Below, piece by piece: positions 19,644 to 29,031 of a stretch of DNA of 64,000 nt (position 1 is its first letter; each line of letters opens with the position of its first letter). The stretch is from Deltaproteobacteria bacterium HGW-Deltaproteobacteria-14. Its GTDB lineage: Bacteria > Myxococcota_A > UBA9042 > PHBI01. The translations under genes were made by a program, and so were the position numbers. The stretch spans positions 31,513 through 95,512 of the forward strand of contig PHBI01000037.1 in assembly GCA_002841945.1 (NCBI GenBank). Direction: 5' to 3'. Below the pieces are notes generated by a model. That model did no database searches. It had not been told where the DNA came from and saw only the letters and a list, made by a program, of their open reading frames with translations.

Positions 19644-20741
19644 TTGCACTCCCCCCCTCGCCCCAAAGCGCCGACGGACCTGTTCGTCGCTCTCACCCCC
19701 GAGCGGGTGCTCGACGCGGTCGAGGCCAGCGGGGTCCGGGCGGCGGCCGGGTGCTTCCCGCTGAACTCCTACGAGAACCGCGTATACCTCGTCAGGTTGA
19801 CGGACGGCGGGCAGCTCATCGCGAAGTTCTACCGGCCGAGGCGCTGGTCGCGGGGGCAGATCCTCGAGGAGCATCGCCTCCTCGACGACCTCGCCGCGGC
19901 GGAGATCCCGGTGTGCGGCGTGCTGCCGTTCCCCGACGGCGAGACGCTCAAGAGCATCTGCGGCGTGCCGTACGCGCTGTTCGAGTATCGCCCGGGCCGG
20001 CCGGTCGGGGATCCGGACGACGTCTTGCTGGAGCGGGTCGCGATGATGGCGGCCCGCATCCACGCGGTCGGGGCGCGCGGGTCGTTCGCGACGCGGCGGA
20101 CGCTGACGGCGGCGGACTGGATCCGCGGGCCGGTGGCGACGCTGCTGTCGAGCCGGCTGGTGCCGTCCAACCTGCGGGGACGCTACCAGGACGCCGCCGA
20201 GCACATCGCCGACGCGGCGGACGCGCGGCTCTCGGGGCTCACCCAGCTGCGCCTGCACGGCGACCTCCACCGGGGCAACCTCCTGCTCCACGACGGCGTC
20301 TTGCAGGTGCTCGACCTCGACGACGCGTGCACCGGCCCGGCCATCCAGGATCTGTGGCTGATGCTCTCGGGCTCCCCCGACGATCGCGCGCGGCAGCTCG
20401 GCGTCCTCATCGCGGCCTACGAGCGCTTTCGCCCCTTCGACCGCCGCGAGCTGACCGCCCTCGACGTGTTGCCGGCGATGCGGCGCATCCACTACGCAGG
20501 GTGGATCGCCCGGCGCTGGCACGATCCGCTCTTCCCGCGGACCTGGCCGGACTACGCCGAGCCCGCGTTCTGGGCCCAGGAGGTGGGTGAGATCGAGGCG
20601 ATCGCGCGGGCGCTGCCGCTGCGGCCGCGGGCGCCCCAGGCGGTCGGCGAGGAGGGCGACGCGGACTTCCGGGTCGATCACGGCGACGACACCTGGAGCG
20701 AGGAGCTGACCCAGAAGGACTACTTCTGGGACCTCGAGTGA
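19644..20741 (+). CDS. srkA: Stress-response Ser/Thr kinase of the SrkA (YihE) family
   Basis: The product is 365 residues from a TTG with GGAG 9 nt upstream; a GTG at 19581 would add 21 residues but lacks a ribosome site and does not fit the family start. It aligns along its length with SrkA/YihE: CFPLNSYENRVYLV, the lysine motif LIAKFYRPRRWS, ILEEHRLLDDL, the catalytic loop LRLHGDLHRGNLLLHDG, LDLDDACTGPAIQDLW and RRIHYAGWIARRW. The APH-like kinase dampens stress-induced cell death in enterobacteria. An acidic tail of about 40 residues is extra. Confidence 0.9.
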   Translation: MHSPPRPKAPTDLFVALTPERVLDAVEASGVRAAAGCFPLNSYENRVYLVRLTDGGQLIAKFYRPRRWSRGQILEEHRLLDDLAAAEIPVCGVLPFPDGETLKSICGVPYALFEYRPGRPVGDPDDVLLERVAMMAARIHAVGARGSFATRRTLTAADWIRGPVATLLSSRLVPSNLRGRYQDAAEHIADAADARLSGLTQLRLHGDLHRGNLLLHDGVLQVLDLDDACTGPAIQDLWLMLSGSPDDRARQLGVLIAAYERFRPFDRRELTALDVLPAMRRIHYAGWIARRWHDPLFPRTWPDYAEPAFWAQEVGEIEAIARALPLRPRAPQAVGEEGDADFRVDHGDDTWSEELTQKDYFWDLE

Positions 20742-20915
20742 TCGCCGCGCCCGGCGCCCGGGGATGACAGGACGCCGCGGCATGGAAGCCCGCGCCCGGG
20801 GGTTGGTTCGGGCCCGTACCGATTCGTCGCGCGACGCGATCCGTCAGTGGCGACGCGGCGAGACTCAGTGTACGTCTCGCGAACACCCATCCAACGAACC
20901 ACGGAGATTGGCCCT

Positions 20916-21722
20916 ATGCGCGTGTTGACGCTGATGCTCGCGGTGACCCTGCTGGCGCCCCCCGCCTTCGCCGACGTCCCGGAGTGGACCGACGAGCCCG
21001 AGTTCGAAGGGTTCTGCAAGGAGCTCCGCACGAGCGCGACCTGCGCCGACTGCGGGTGCGAGGCGATCACTCAGAGCGATCCCACCGAGGAGGTCGGTCC
21101 GGACGGCTCGGCCTTCCCGACGGCGCTGGTCGTCAAGCTGGCCGGCATCCGGAACGACAACGACGGCTTCATCATGTCGCAGCTGCGCGCCGTCCTCGGG
21201 ACCGAGGGGAAGCTCGCGGACGCGGGCGTCATCGGCGACGCGTCCGGCCACATGGGCAACCCGCGCCAGGCGACCGTCGAGGTCGTGGGGTCCGCCCAGC
21301 GCTTCGACATGTGCCCCGGGATGTGCCCGCACGAGCCGGTCGGGATGGTGCACGCCTTCGAGGTGAAGACGACCTGGACCGAGCCCACGACCGACGAAGG
21401 CGACGTCGTCAAGACCGCGACCCGCACCGATCTAGCGCTGTGCTTCGCGCCCGATGACAAGACGCCGGGCTGCTGGCTGCTGCCCATCGGCGAGGCGGCG
21501 GGCACCATCAAGAGCGTCGAGGGCAAGCCCGACCAGGTGAAGGAGGCGAAGCTCTGGTCGCGCAGCTGGAAGCTCTCGAGCTCGGGCGAGCTCGAGCTGA
21601 CCCTCGGAGCGCCGACCGGCAAGGGGGCCGCGGCGGTCGCGCGAGCGAGCGCGAAGCTGCCGAAGAAGTTGCACCTCAAGGACCTGCTGACCAGGCCCGA
21701 GTTCACCCGCGCGAAGCTCTAG
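20916..21722 (+). CDS. Exported protein of unknown function
   Basis: The 268-residue product starts MRVLTLMLAVTLLAPPAFA, a clear signal peptide; GGAG lies about 9 nt upstream. The mature part has a CADCGC cluster near residue 45, FDMCPGMCPHEP near 140, and single cysteines in LCFAPDDKTPGC, which suggests a disulfide-stabilised periplasmic domain. I recognise no family. Its stop codon is followed at once by the first of two 35-bp repeats. Confidence 0.75.
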   Translation: MRVLTLMLAVTLLAPPAFADVPEWTDEPEFEGFCKELRTSATCADCGCEAITQSDPTEEVGPDGSAFPTALVVKLAGIRNDNDGFIMSQLRAVLGTEGKLADAGVIGDASGHMGNPRQATVEVVGSAQRFDMCPGMCPHEPVGMVHAFEVKTTWTEPTTDEGDVVKTATRTDLALCFAPDDKTPGCWLLPIGEAAGTIKSVEGKPDQVKEAKLWSRSWKLSSSGELELTLGAPTGKGAAAVARASAKLPKKLHLKDLLTRPEFTRAKL

Positions 21723-21810
21723 CCAACGGCAGGGCGGGACCCGGAGGTCGTAGCTGGTCCCGAAGGTCGACCTCCCCAACGGCAGGGCGGGACACGTAGG
21801 TCGTAGCTGG
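21723..21810 (+). repeat. Two copies of a 35-bp direct repeat, 53 bp apart
   Basis: The copies are at 21723-21757 and 21776-21810 and begin CCAACGGCAGGGCGGGAC, ending in GGTCGTAGCTGG. They differ at only two positions. The first begins at the base after a stop codon. A third, diverged copy is at 23532-23565, again just after a stop codon. Confidence 0.85.
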
Positions 21811-21974
21811 CGCCGGGGGGACACACCGTGGCCCCCTGGCGGGACGCCGGCACGCGCAGTCGCCCGTATGCGCTACGCCCTCCTAGCTAGCTAGGTCGCG
21901 CAGGTGCGGGTACGGGCGGCGCTGGCCACCGGGCGCCACTTTGACTATCGTCGCGCCCCCGACACGGAGGGGAT

Positions 21975-23525
21975 ATGCGTTGCTGGTGGGGTGCTGTCGT
22001 GGTCGCGCTGGTGGCCTGTGGGGGTGACGGCGGCCAGGCCGGCGTCGACGCGGCGGACAGCGTGGTGGCGGACACGGCCGCGCCGCCCGAGGACAGCGGC
22101 GCCACCGACACCGCCGGGCCGGACGCGGCGGCGGACACCGCGGGCGTCGCCGACACCGCCGACGACGCCCGCGCGGACACCTCGCCCCCCGACACCACGC
22201 CCCCCGCGGACACCAGCGCGCCGAGCTGCGAGGCCGGCGCGACGGTGTGCGACGGCTACCTCCTGATGCGATGCAGCAGCACGTCGCATATTTTTGAAGT
22301 AGATCGGGTGTGTCCACTTGGGTGCAGCGCAACATCGTCGACCGCGGCGGCGTGCGACGCCGGCTGCACGCCCGGGGCGCCGATAGGCTGTGTGACGAGC
22401 ACGGCGCGGCGCTGCGGCGCGGACGGGGCGAGCGCGCTGGCGCTGTCGTGCCTGTCGGGCTGCGACGCGGACGCGGCGGGGTGCGCGCCGCTCGGGGGCA
22501 GCGAGCGCGAGGTGTTCGCCGCGAACGTCTCCGGGGTCCGGGTCGCGGGGGTCGGCGGGGACGACCAGGGTCGCCTCGCCTTCGCGTGGCAGGCCAACGT
22601 CACGGGCACCCCCGAGCCCATCCGGGTCCTGGTGACCGACGCCGACGGCAACGCCTTGAGCTCGTCGATCGCCCTCGGCGGCTCGGACGCGGTCACGTTC
22701 TCGCAGCTCGTGGTGCGCGGAGCGCCGAGCGGCGCCTTCGTGGTGCTGGCTCTCGACCCGAGCGGCGCGACCTTCTGGCACCTGCCGGTGACGGCGGCGG
22801 GCCTCCCGCAGCCGAGCTCGGCGCCGCTCGCGGCGGACCTCGACCTGAGCTTCCCGAGCCTGGTGGTGTGGCAGGACGCCGTCGCGCTCTACGATCTCGC
22901 CCCCGGAGCCGCGGCGGGGCGCACGCAGGTGCGACGGACCCAGTGGGCGCTGTCGGGGGGAGCGCCGGTCGAGGCGACGGTCGACGGCGTCGAGCTCGAC
23001 CGCAACGACGTCGTGGCGACGCGGGTGGGGGCCACCACGGCCCACGTCTTCTCGGCGGTCTCGGGGCAGCTCCGGGTGACCCTGTCGAGCCCCGACGAGG
23101 CCGGCGGGACCACGCTGGCCTTCGACGCCGGCGAGCTGCTCTTCGCGGGCGCGGCCGGGGTGGACGGGCGGTCGGTGGTGGCGGCCTTCGACTTCGCGAG
23201 CGACCCGGAGCACGCGGTCTATGCGCGCTTCGACGGGGCCTCCCTCGGAGCGTTCGGCGACGTCGGCCCCGGGCGGTGGTTTCAGGCGGCGGCGACGGGC
23301 ACCGGGGTGGCGGTCGCGCTGCAGACGAGCGGCGGCGGGCTCGAGTACGGCGCGGCGAGCGGGGCGACGGCGGGGACGCCGGCGCCGCTGTGGACGCCCT
23401 CGAGCGGGGCCGACCGCAGCGACTTCTGGGTGGTCTACGACGCGGTCGGCGGGCGCGTGCGGCTCGTGACGTTGGGCAAGAACGGCGCCGCGGAGCCGCC
23501 GCGGGTGAGGATCAGCGCCCCTTGA
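21975..23525 (+). CDS. Large lipoprotein of unknown function
   Basis: The 516-residue product begins MRCWWGAVVVALVACGGDGG with a lipobox at V-A-C; GGAGGGG precedes the ATG. Residues 20-85 are a low-complexity linker of Asp, Thr, Ala and Pro. A cysteine-rich segment (about 85-170) follows, then a beta-rich domain of about 340 residues that reads like a repeated-strand propeller (ASDPEHAVYARFDG, DDQGRLAFAWQANV). No family is recognised. A short low-GC patch with rare codons (about 22283-22320, coding HIFEVDRV) lies in the cysteine segment. Confidence 0.8.
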   Translation: MRCWWGAVVVALVACGGDGGQAGVDAADSVVADTAAPPEDSGATDTAGPDAAADTAGVADTADDARADTSPPDTTPPADTSAPSCEAGATVCDGYLLMRCSSTSHIFEVDRVCPLGCSATSSTAAACDAGCTPGAPIGCVTSTARRCGADGASALALSCLSGCDADAAGCAPLGGSEREVFAANVSGVRVAGVGGDDQGRLAFAWQANVTGTPEPIRVLVTDADGNALSSSIALGGSDAVTFSQLVVRGAPSGAFVVLALDPSGATFWHLPVTAAGLPQPSSAPLAADLDLSFPSLVVWQDAVALYDLAPGAAAGRTQVRRTQWALSGGAPVEATVDGVELDRNDVVATRVGATTAHVFSAVSGQLRVTLSSPDEAGGTTLAFDAGELLFAGAAGVDGRSVVAAFDFASDPEHAVYARFDGASLGAFGDVGPGRWFQAAATGTGVAVALQTSGGGLEYGAASGATAGTPAPLWTPSSGADRSDFWVVYDAVGGRVRLVTLGKNGAAEPPRVRISAP

Positions 23526-23531
23526 CGAGGA

Positions 23532-23565
23532 GCAACGGCAGGGCGCCGACCGGAGTCCAAGCTGG
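23532..23565 (+). repeat. Diverged third copy of the 35-bp repeat
   Basis: The sequence begins GCAACGGCAGGGCG and ends CCAAGCTGG, matching the start and end of the copies at 21723 and 21776. It begins 7 nt after the stop codon of the upstream lipoprotein gene. Confidence 0.6.
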
Positions 23566-23661
23566 TGGTGCGAGGTCGCGCGCCAGCGCGGCCCCGGACC
23601 GGCCGCGGAGGACGCAGGTCGGCGACCGCTACGGAACCGAAGCGCGCGTGGGGGAGGAGCG

Positions 23662-24366
23662 ATGAGACGCAGCGACAAGGCCCGGCGGATCGTGGCGATC
23701 CTCAATGAGCTCCACCCGGAGACGCCCATCCCGCTCGACCACACGGACCCCTTCACGCTGCTCGTCGCGGTGATGCTGAGCGCCCAGACGACCGACAAGA
23801 AGGTCAACGAGGTGACCCCGGCGCTGTTCGCCCGCGCCCCGGGGCCGGCGGCGATGGCGGCGCTCGAGGTCGAGGAGATCCGCGATCTGATCCGCGAGAT
23901 CGGGCTCGCGCCGACGAAGGCGAAGAACCTCCGGCGCACGGCGGAGCTGCTGCTCGAGCGACACCAGGGTGAGGTCCCGCGGAGCTTCGAGGCCCTCGAG
24001 GCGCTGCCCGGGGTCGGCCACAAGACCGCGTCCGTCGTCATGTCGCAGGCGTTCGGGGTGCCGGCGTTCCCGGTCGACACCCACATCCACCGCCTCGCGG
24101 CGCGCTGGGGGCTGTCGGACGGCAAGACGGTCGAGAAGACCGAGGCGGACCTCAAGGCGACCTTCCCCGAGGCCCTGTGGAACCGGCTCCACCTGCAGAT
24201 CATCTTCTTCGGCCGCGAGCACTGCCCGGCGCGCGGGCACGACCTGAGCCGCTGCCCCATCTGCGGCTGGGCCGCGACCAAGCGACGCGTCGCGGCGGAG
24301 GCGACGAAGCGGCCAGCCAAGGCCGCTCGCCGACGACCGACGACGACCTCGGAGGCCGACCGATAG
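23662..24366 (+). CDS. nth: Endonuclease III (DNA glycosylase/AP lyase)
   Basis: The 234-residue product has all catalytic features of Nth: LLVAVMLSAQTTDKKVNEV, the helix-hairpin-helix LPGVGHKTASVV with the catalytic lysine, and the catalytic aspartate in FPVDTHIHRLAARWGL. It removes oxidised pyrimidines and nicks abasic sites. The iron-sulfur region reads C-x8-C-x2-C with no fourth cysteine after it, unlike the C-x6-C-x2-C-x5-C of E. coli. The C-terminus is a basic tail. GGGGGAGGAG precedes the ATG. Confidence 0.94.
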   Translation: MRRSDKARRIVAILNELHPETPIPLDHTDPFTLLVAVMLSAQTTDKKVNEVTPALFARAPGPAAMAALEVEEIRDLIREIGLAPTKAKNLRRTAELLLERHQGEVPRSFEALEALPGVGHKTASVVMSQAFGVPAFPVDTHIHRLAARWGLSDGKTVEKTEADLKATFPEALWNRLHLQIIFFGREHCPARGHDLSRCPICGWAATKRRVAAEATKRPAKAARRRPTTTSEADR

Positions 24367-24414
24367 GCTCGGTTCGCCGGCGCGGGCGCAGCGTCGGCGA
24401 GCCCCGGGGCGCGG

Positions 24415-25392
24415 CTACTGCCCCAGCGTCGCCTCGAGGCGCTCGCGCTTGCGGCGCTCGAAGTCCGCCTTGTACTGGCGCTGGCGCTCGGCTGCGCGCT
24501 CGCGGTTCTGCCGCGCCTGCTCCGCGAGCAGCTTGAGGCGCTCGCGCTTGCGCTGGTCGAACTCGCGCTGGTACGCCTTCTGGCGCTGCCGTTGGATGCG
24601 CGCGATGCGCGGGTCCAGCGGCGGCGCGGCGGGCGCCTCGTCGACGACCGGCTCCGAGCCCTCGTCCACCGGAGCCGCGATCGCCTCGTCCACGACGACC
24701 GCCTCGTCCACCGCGACGGCCTCGTCCACCGGAGCCGCGACGGCCTCGCCCACCGGCGCCACGGGGTCCGTCGGCGCAGGAGGCGTCGGCGTCGCCGTCG
24801 CCTCCACCGGTCCGGCCGCGGGTGATTCGACGCTCGCTGGCGGGGTGGTGGCGAGCGGCCCGCGCTCGGGCTGGGTCGCGACGTCAGGGGGCGGCGGCCC
24901 CTCGGATCCGGCCAGCGCGACCGCGACCCCGATCACGCCCCCGATCGCGACGACGGCGGCGAGCAGCCAGCGTCGCGGGATCCGGGCCGTCGACGACCGT
25001 GGCGCGATCGCGACGGCGGGGTCGAGGTCCGACGCAGCCGCCGGCGCGCCCGCGGGCCGGACCGCACCTCCGGTCGCGATCCGCGCGCCCTCGGCCGCCG
25101 GCGGTTCGGTCCCGAAGGACAGCGGGAACCCCACCACCTCGGAGGACCCCTCGGCGCCGCTCGAGAACGTGTCCGCTTTGACCCGCGCCTGGCGGAAGGC
25201 CACCGACCGTCGCCCCGTCACCGCGGGCATCGGCCGCTGCGCGTCCTCGGCGTCGTCGTCGTCGAGGGGGACCGCTTCGGTCTCGGTCGTGAAGATGTCA
25301 ACCGCCACATCGTGCAGCGCCCGCACCATCGACGGTGCGGTTGAAGCCAGGACCCTCAGTCCCGCTCGCGGCCGTTTGTCATCACGAGCCAT
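24415..25392 (-). CDS. Membrane-anchored protein with basic coiled-coil tail
   Basis: The 325-residue product starts MARDDKRPRAGLRVLA with GGAG upstream. A likely cytoplasmic N-terminal part of about 145 residues leads to one membrane helix (RRWLLAAVVAIGGVIGVAVAL). A Pro/Ala/Val/Asp/Glu-rich low-complexity stretch with repeated A-P-V-D-E-A-V units follows. The last 60 residues are a highly charged helix in which Q-R-x-Y-K/Q-x-D/E-F-x-x-R-K-R-E-R-L occurs twice. No family is recognised; the architecture resembles envelope-spanning linkers. Confidence 0.7.
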   Translation of the reverse strand: MARDDKRPRAGLRVLASTAPSMVRALHDVAVDIFTTETEAVPLDDDDAEDAQRPMPAVTGRRSVAFRQARVKADTFSSGAEGSSEVVGFPLSFGTEPPAAEGARIATGGAVRPAGAPAAASDLDPAVAIAPRSSTARIPRRWLLAAVVAIGGVIGVAVALAGSEGPPPPDVATQPERGPLATTPPASVESPAAGPVEATATPTPPAPTDPVAPVGEAVAAPVDEAVAVDEAVVVDEAIAAPVDEGSEPVVDEAPAAPPLDPRIARIQRQRQKAYQREFDQRKRERLKLLAEQARQNRERAAERQRQYKADFERRKRERLEATLGQ

Positions 25393-25991
25393 CCCGTCTC
25401 CAGGGACCGCGCCCAGTTTCATCGGATTCGTCACGACCACATCCTTGTCGAGCTCTCGCGGGGGGCCCTCGGATGGGATCTCGTCTCAGTTGTTGGAGAG
25501 CTTGAACCCAATCGCGTTCGCCGTCACGGGGTTCGGGCGCTCGGCCTGGCGGCGGCTCGCGTCTCGGGCGCCGACCATGCCGCATCGCAACTCCATCCCG
25601 GGCGCCAGGGAACTCGCCACGCGAGCCATCGAGTTGCGACGCACACGACACGCGCGGCGCTGGGCGGACGACGCAATCCTCGTCGGCAGCGGGGCGCCTC
25701 GGCGATCGATCGGCGCCGGCCCCAGGATCGGTCCGCCGGCCGGTCGTGCGCGGGTCGACGTCGGCTCGGGGGAAAAGGCGACGCCCGAAAACCTTTCCAG
25801 CGCCGAGGCGTCCGATGCTCCACACGTCGCGCGGCGCCCGGTCACCTCGGTCGGACGCCTGTCGGTCGCCTCCCACGGGGGGCGACTCGGCCCCTTGCCG
25901 CACCTCCTCTGGGGGGCGAGGATGCCCGAGCCCGGCTCGAGTGAAGTCACCGTTGCACGCTGCACGTCCCCCACACCGCCAGGAGCCCACC
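25393..25991. other. 599-bp divergent intergenic region without a convincing gene
   Basis: This lies between two divergently transcribed genes. All frames across it are composition-driven and none has a ribosome site with a recognisable product. The right end carries AGGAG at 25981-25985 for the downstream TTG start. It presumably holds both promoters; I could not define their boxes. Confidence 0.6.
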
Positions 25992-28988
25992 TTGCGCCAC
26001 CCTGCCCTCGCCGCCCTCGCAGCCGCGTACCTCCTCGCGACGCCCCCGGCAGACGCCGCCGCCCCGCGACGCACCCCACCGGTCGCCGGCGCCGACGCGG
26101 ACGCGGCGCGCCCGGTCCCCACCCCGACGCTCATCGTGACCGGCGACCCGAAGCGCGAGCGGCTCGGGGTCACCCGCGCGGACATCGCCGTCCGCGTGGT
26201 CGGCCGGCTCGCGGAGACCCGCCTCACGCTGACCTTCGCGAACCCGCACGAGCGGGCCCTCGCCGGGGATCTGACGGTCCCGCTGCCCGAGGGCGCGACC
26301 GTGTCGGGCTACGCCCTCGACGTCGACGGGCGGCTCGTCGACGGGGTGATCGTCACCAAGGACGAGGCGCGCCACGTGTTCGAGCAGGAGGTCCGCAAGG
26401 GCGTCGACCCCGGGATCGCCGAGTGGGTCGGCGGCAACGCGTTCCGCACCCGCGTCTTCCCGATCCCGGCCCACGGCGCGCGCACGGTCGCCGTCCGCTG
26501 GGTCGCCGAGCTCGCCGAGAGGGACGACGGCACCTGGTACCAGCTGCCCCTGCGCCTGCCCGATCCGGTCGCGGACCTCCACCTGCGCGTCGAGGTGGTG
26601 CGTGCGGTGGAGGCCCCGGTCATGCTCGGCCGCGGGCGCCTGGCCCCGGCGTTCGGGCGCTGGCACGACAGCTGGGTCGCCGAGGCCACGGTCAAAGGGG
26701 CGGCCCTCGAGAAGGACCTCGCCGTGCTCATCCCCGACGCCGGGCGCAGGCCGGTGCAGCTCGAGCGCGCCCCGGACGGCCGCACCTACTTCGTCGCGCG
26801 CGCCGCCGCGGAAGCCCCAGCGGGGGCTGGCGCGCTCGCGATCAATCGCGTGCGACTCGTGTGGGACGCGTCGAGATCCCGCGAGGGCGCCGATCACGAG
26901 CGCGAGATCGGGCTCGTGACCCGCTGGCTCGACGGGCTCGGGCCGGTCACCGTGGACCTCGTCGCCCTGCGCAACGACGCCGATCCGCCGCTCACCCTGG
27001 CGCTCCCCCGCGACCGGGCGCGGCTCGCGCTCACCCTGCGGAGCCTCGCCTACGACGGCGCCACGACCCTGGCGGCCGCCGCGCTGCCGCCGGGCGCCAC
27101 CGCCCCGGACGTCACGGTGCTGATCAGCGACGGGATGAGCGACCTCGGCGGCGCCGATCCCGGCGACCTGCGCTCACCGGTGTTCGCCCTCAACGGCGAC
27201 GCGACGGCCAACCACGCGCTCCTGCGCGACCTGGCCCAGCGCTCGGGCGGCGCCTACTTCAACCTCGCGCGCCTCGGCGACGACGCGGTCCTGGCCCGAC
27301 TCGGGCGGCCCGTGTTCTCGCTCCTGGCGGTCCGAGCGAGCGACGGCGAGGTGAGCCACCTCGCCCCGCGCCTGCCGGAGCCGGCCCTCGGCCCGGTCGC
27401 CGTGGCCGGGGTGCTCGAGGGTGAGCGCGCCACGCTGACGCTGGAGTTCGGCGTCGCCGGGAAGGTGACCCACCGCGAGCAGGTGACGCTGCGGGCGGCG
27501 GACGCGGGGACCGGCGACCTGTTGTCGCGCTTCTGGGCGCAGCAGGAGCTGCGTGGGCTCCTCGCCCGCCCCGAGGAGAACGCGGCCGCTATCGCGGCGC
27601 TGGGGCGCGCCCACGGGATCGTGACCCCGGGGACCTCGCTCATCGTGCTCGAGCGCCTCGAGCAGTACCTGGCCCACGACATCCGCCCGCCGGCGTCGCT
27701 CGAGGAGATGCGCGCGGACTGGGACCGCACCCAGGCCGAGCGCGCCACTGCGGCGAAGGTGCAGGGCGCGAGCAAGCTCGAGCACGTGCTGGGGCTGTGG
27801 GAGCGCGAGGTGAAGTGGTGGGACACCAGGTTCACCTACCCGAAGGGCTTCAAGTACCGCCCCGAGCAGCCCGCCACGGGTGAGGACCGCAGGGCCGCCA
27901 ATGGCGGGGGGCCGCCGGTGGAGAGCCCGCGGACGGTGGAGAGGCTCGAAGCGCGCTCGAGCGACGAACCGAGGGACGCGCGCCCAGCGCCGGAGCCGAT
28001 GGAGGAGCGGGCGAGGAAGAAGTCGGACGAGGCTGACACCGACGACGCGCCGCAGGCGGCGATCGCGCTGACCAAGTGGGATCCCGAGACGCCGTATCTG
28101 CGCGCGTTGAAGGCGACGGCCCCGGGCAACCGCTACAAGGTCTACCTCGAGCAGCGCGCGACCTACGGAGGCTCGCCGGGCTTCTACCTCGACTGCGCCG
28201 ACCTCTTCGCCAAGGACGACCCGCGGCTCGGGCTCCGGGTGCTGTCGAACGTCGCGGAGCTGCGCCTCGAGGATCCGGCGCTGCTGCGCGTCCTCGCCCA
28301 CCGCCTGACCCAACTCGAGCGGCTCGACCTCGCCGCCGGGGTGTTCGAGGTCGTGCTGCGGTTGCGGCCCGAGGAGCCACAGTCGTACCGGGACCTGGCC
28401 CTGGTGCTGGCGCACCGGGCCCGCGCGGCGACCTCCCCGGAGGCGGCTCGGCCCGACTACCAGCGCGCCTCGGAGCTCTTGGCGCGGGTCGTGATGGGGA
28501 CCTGGGACCGGTTCGACGAGATCGAGCTCATCGCGCTCGTCGAGCTCAACGACCTGTGGCCGCGCGCCAAGGCCGCCGGCGTCGCCGCGTGGCCCCTCGA
28601 CCCGCGCCTCGAGAAGCGCCTCGACATGGACGTGCGCATCGTCATGACGTGGGACGCCGACATGACCGACATGGACCTGCACGTGCTCGAGGCCAGCGAC
28701 GAGGAGGCCTACTACGGCCACAACCTGACGACCATCGGCGGCAAGGTCTCGCGCGACTTCACCCAGGGCTACGGCCCCGAGGAGTACAGCCTGAGACGCG
28801 CGATGCACGGGACCTACAAGATAAAGTCCCACTTCTATGGCAGCTCGGCGGCCGATCTCATCGGCGCCGTCACGCTCCAGGTCGACGTCTACACGAACTT
28901 CGGCCGCCCGAGCGAGAAGCGCCGCTCCCTCACCTTCCGCCTCACGGACCGGAAGGAGGAGTTCGTGCTCGGCGAGATAGAGCTCTGA
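25992..28988 (+). CDS. Exported VIT / von Willebrand A / DUF2135 protein
   Basis: The 998-residue product starts at a TTG with AGGAG 6 nt upstream, immediately followed by a signal peptide (LRHPALAALAAAYLLATPPADA). A VIT domain (about 35-155, with GYALDVDGRLVDGVIV and AFRTRVFPIPAHG) leads into a von Willebrand A domain. Its metal site is complete: D-A-S-R-S at Asp292, YDGATTL and ISDG. A charged linker and a TPR-like helical part follow. The end is a DUF2135 domain (about 880-960: MTWDADMTDMDLHVLEAS, YYGHNLTTIGG, GYGPEEYSL). VIT/vWA proteins mediate extracellular protein contacts. The longer upstream frame is not needed. Confidence 0.88.
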   Translation: MRHPALAALAAAYLLATPPADAAAPRRTPPVAGADADAARPVPTPTLIVTGDPKRERLGVTRADIAVRVVGRLAETRLTLTFANPHERALAGDLTVPLPEGATVSGYALDVDGRLVDGVIVTKDEARHVFEQEVRKGVDPGIAEWVGGNAFRTRVFPIPAHGARTVAVRWVAELAERDDGTWYQLPLRLPDPVADLHLRVEVVRAVEAPVMLGRGRLAPAFGRWHDSWVAEATVKGAALEKDLAVLIPDAGRRPVQLERAPDGRTYFVARAAAEAPAGAGALAINRVRLVWDASRSREGADHEREIGLVTRWLDGLGPVTVDLVALRNDADPPLTLALPRDRARLALTLRSLAYDGATTLAAAALPPGATAPDVTVLISDGMSDLGGADPGDLRSPVFALNGDATANHALLRDLAQRSGGAYFNLARLGDDAVLARLGRPVFSLLAVRASDGEVSHLAPRLPEPALGPVAVAGVLEGERATLTLEFGVAGKVTHREQVTLRAADAGTGDLLSRFWAQQELRGLLARPEENAAAIAALGRAHGIVTPGTSLIVLERLEQYLAHDIRPPASLEEMRADWDRTQAERATAAKVQGASKLEHVLGLWEREVKWWDTRFTYPKGFKYRPEQPATGEDRRAANGGGPPVESPRTVERLEARSSDEPRDARPAPEPMEERARKKSDEADTDDAPQAAIALTKWDPETPYLRALKATAPGNRYKVYLEQRATYGGSPGFYLDCADLFAKDDPRLGLRVLSNVAELRLEDPALLRVLAHRLTQLERLDLAAGVFEVVLRLRPEEPQSYRDLALVLAHRARAATSPEAARPDYQRASELLARVVMGTWDRFDEIELIALVELNDLWPRAKAAGVAAWPLDPRLEKRLDMDVRIVMTWDADMTDMDLHVLEASDEEAYYGHNLTTIGGKVSRDFTQGYGPEEYSLRRAMHGTYKIKSHFYGSSAADLIGAVTLQVDVYTNFGRPSEKRRSLTFRLTDRKEEFVLGEIEL

Positions 28989-28989
28989 C

Positions 28990-29007
28990 GAGCGCGCGAG
29001 CGCGCTC
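28990..29007. terminator. Bidirectional hairpin between convergent genes
   Basis: GAGCGCGC (28990-28997) and GCGCGCTC (29000-29007) form an inverted repeat right after the VIT/vWA stop codon and 24 nt past the end of the facing CsgG-like gene. It lacks a uridine run. Confidence 0.45.
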
Positions 29008-29031
29008 GCGAGCGAGCGCACCCTTGCGCGC

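Noticed and set aside
25486..26079. 197-codon minus-strand frame in the divergent intergenic region
   Set aside because: It overlaps the start of the VIT/vWA gene, lacks a ribosome site and has only Arg/Pro/Ala-rich sequence.
24449..27424. 991-codon plus-strand frame
   Set aside because: It is antisense to the basic coiled-coil protein and out of frame with the VIT/vWA protein; no family match or ribosome site.
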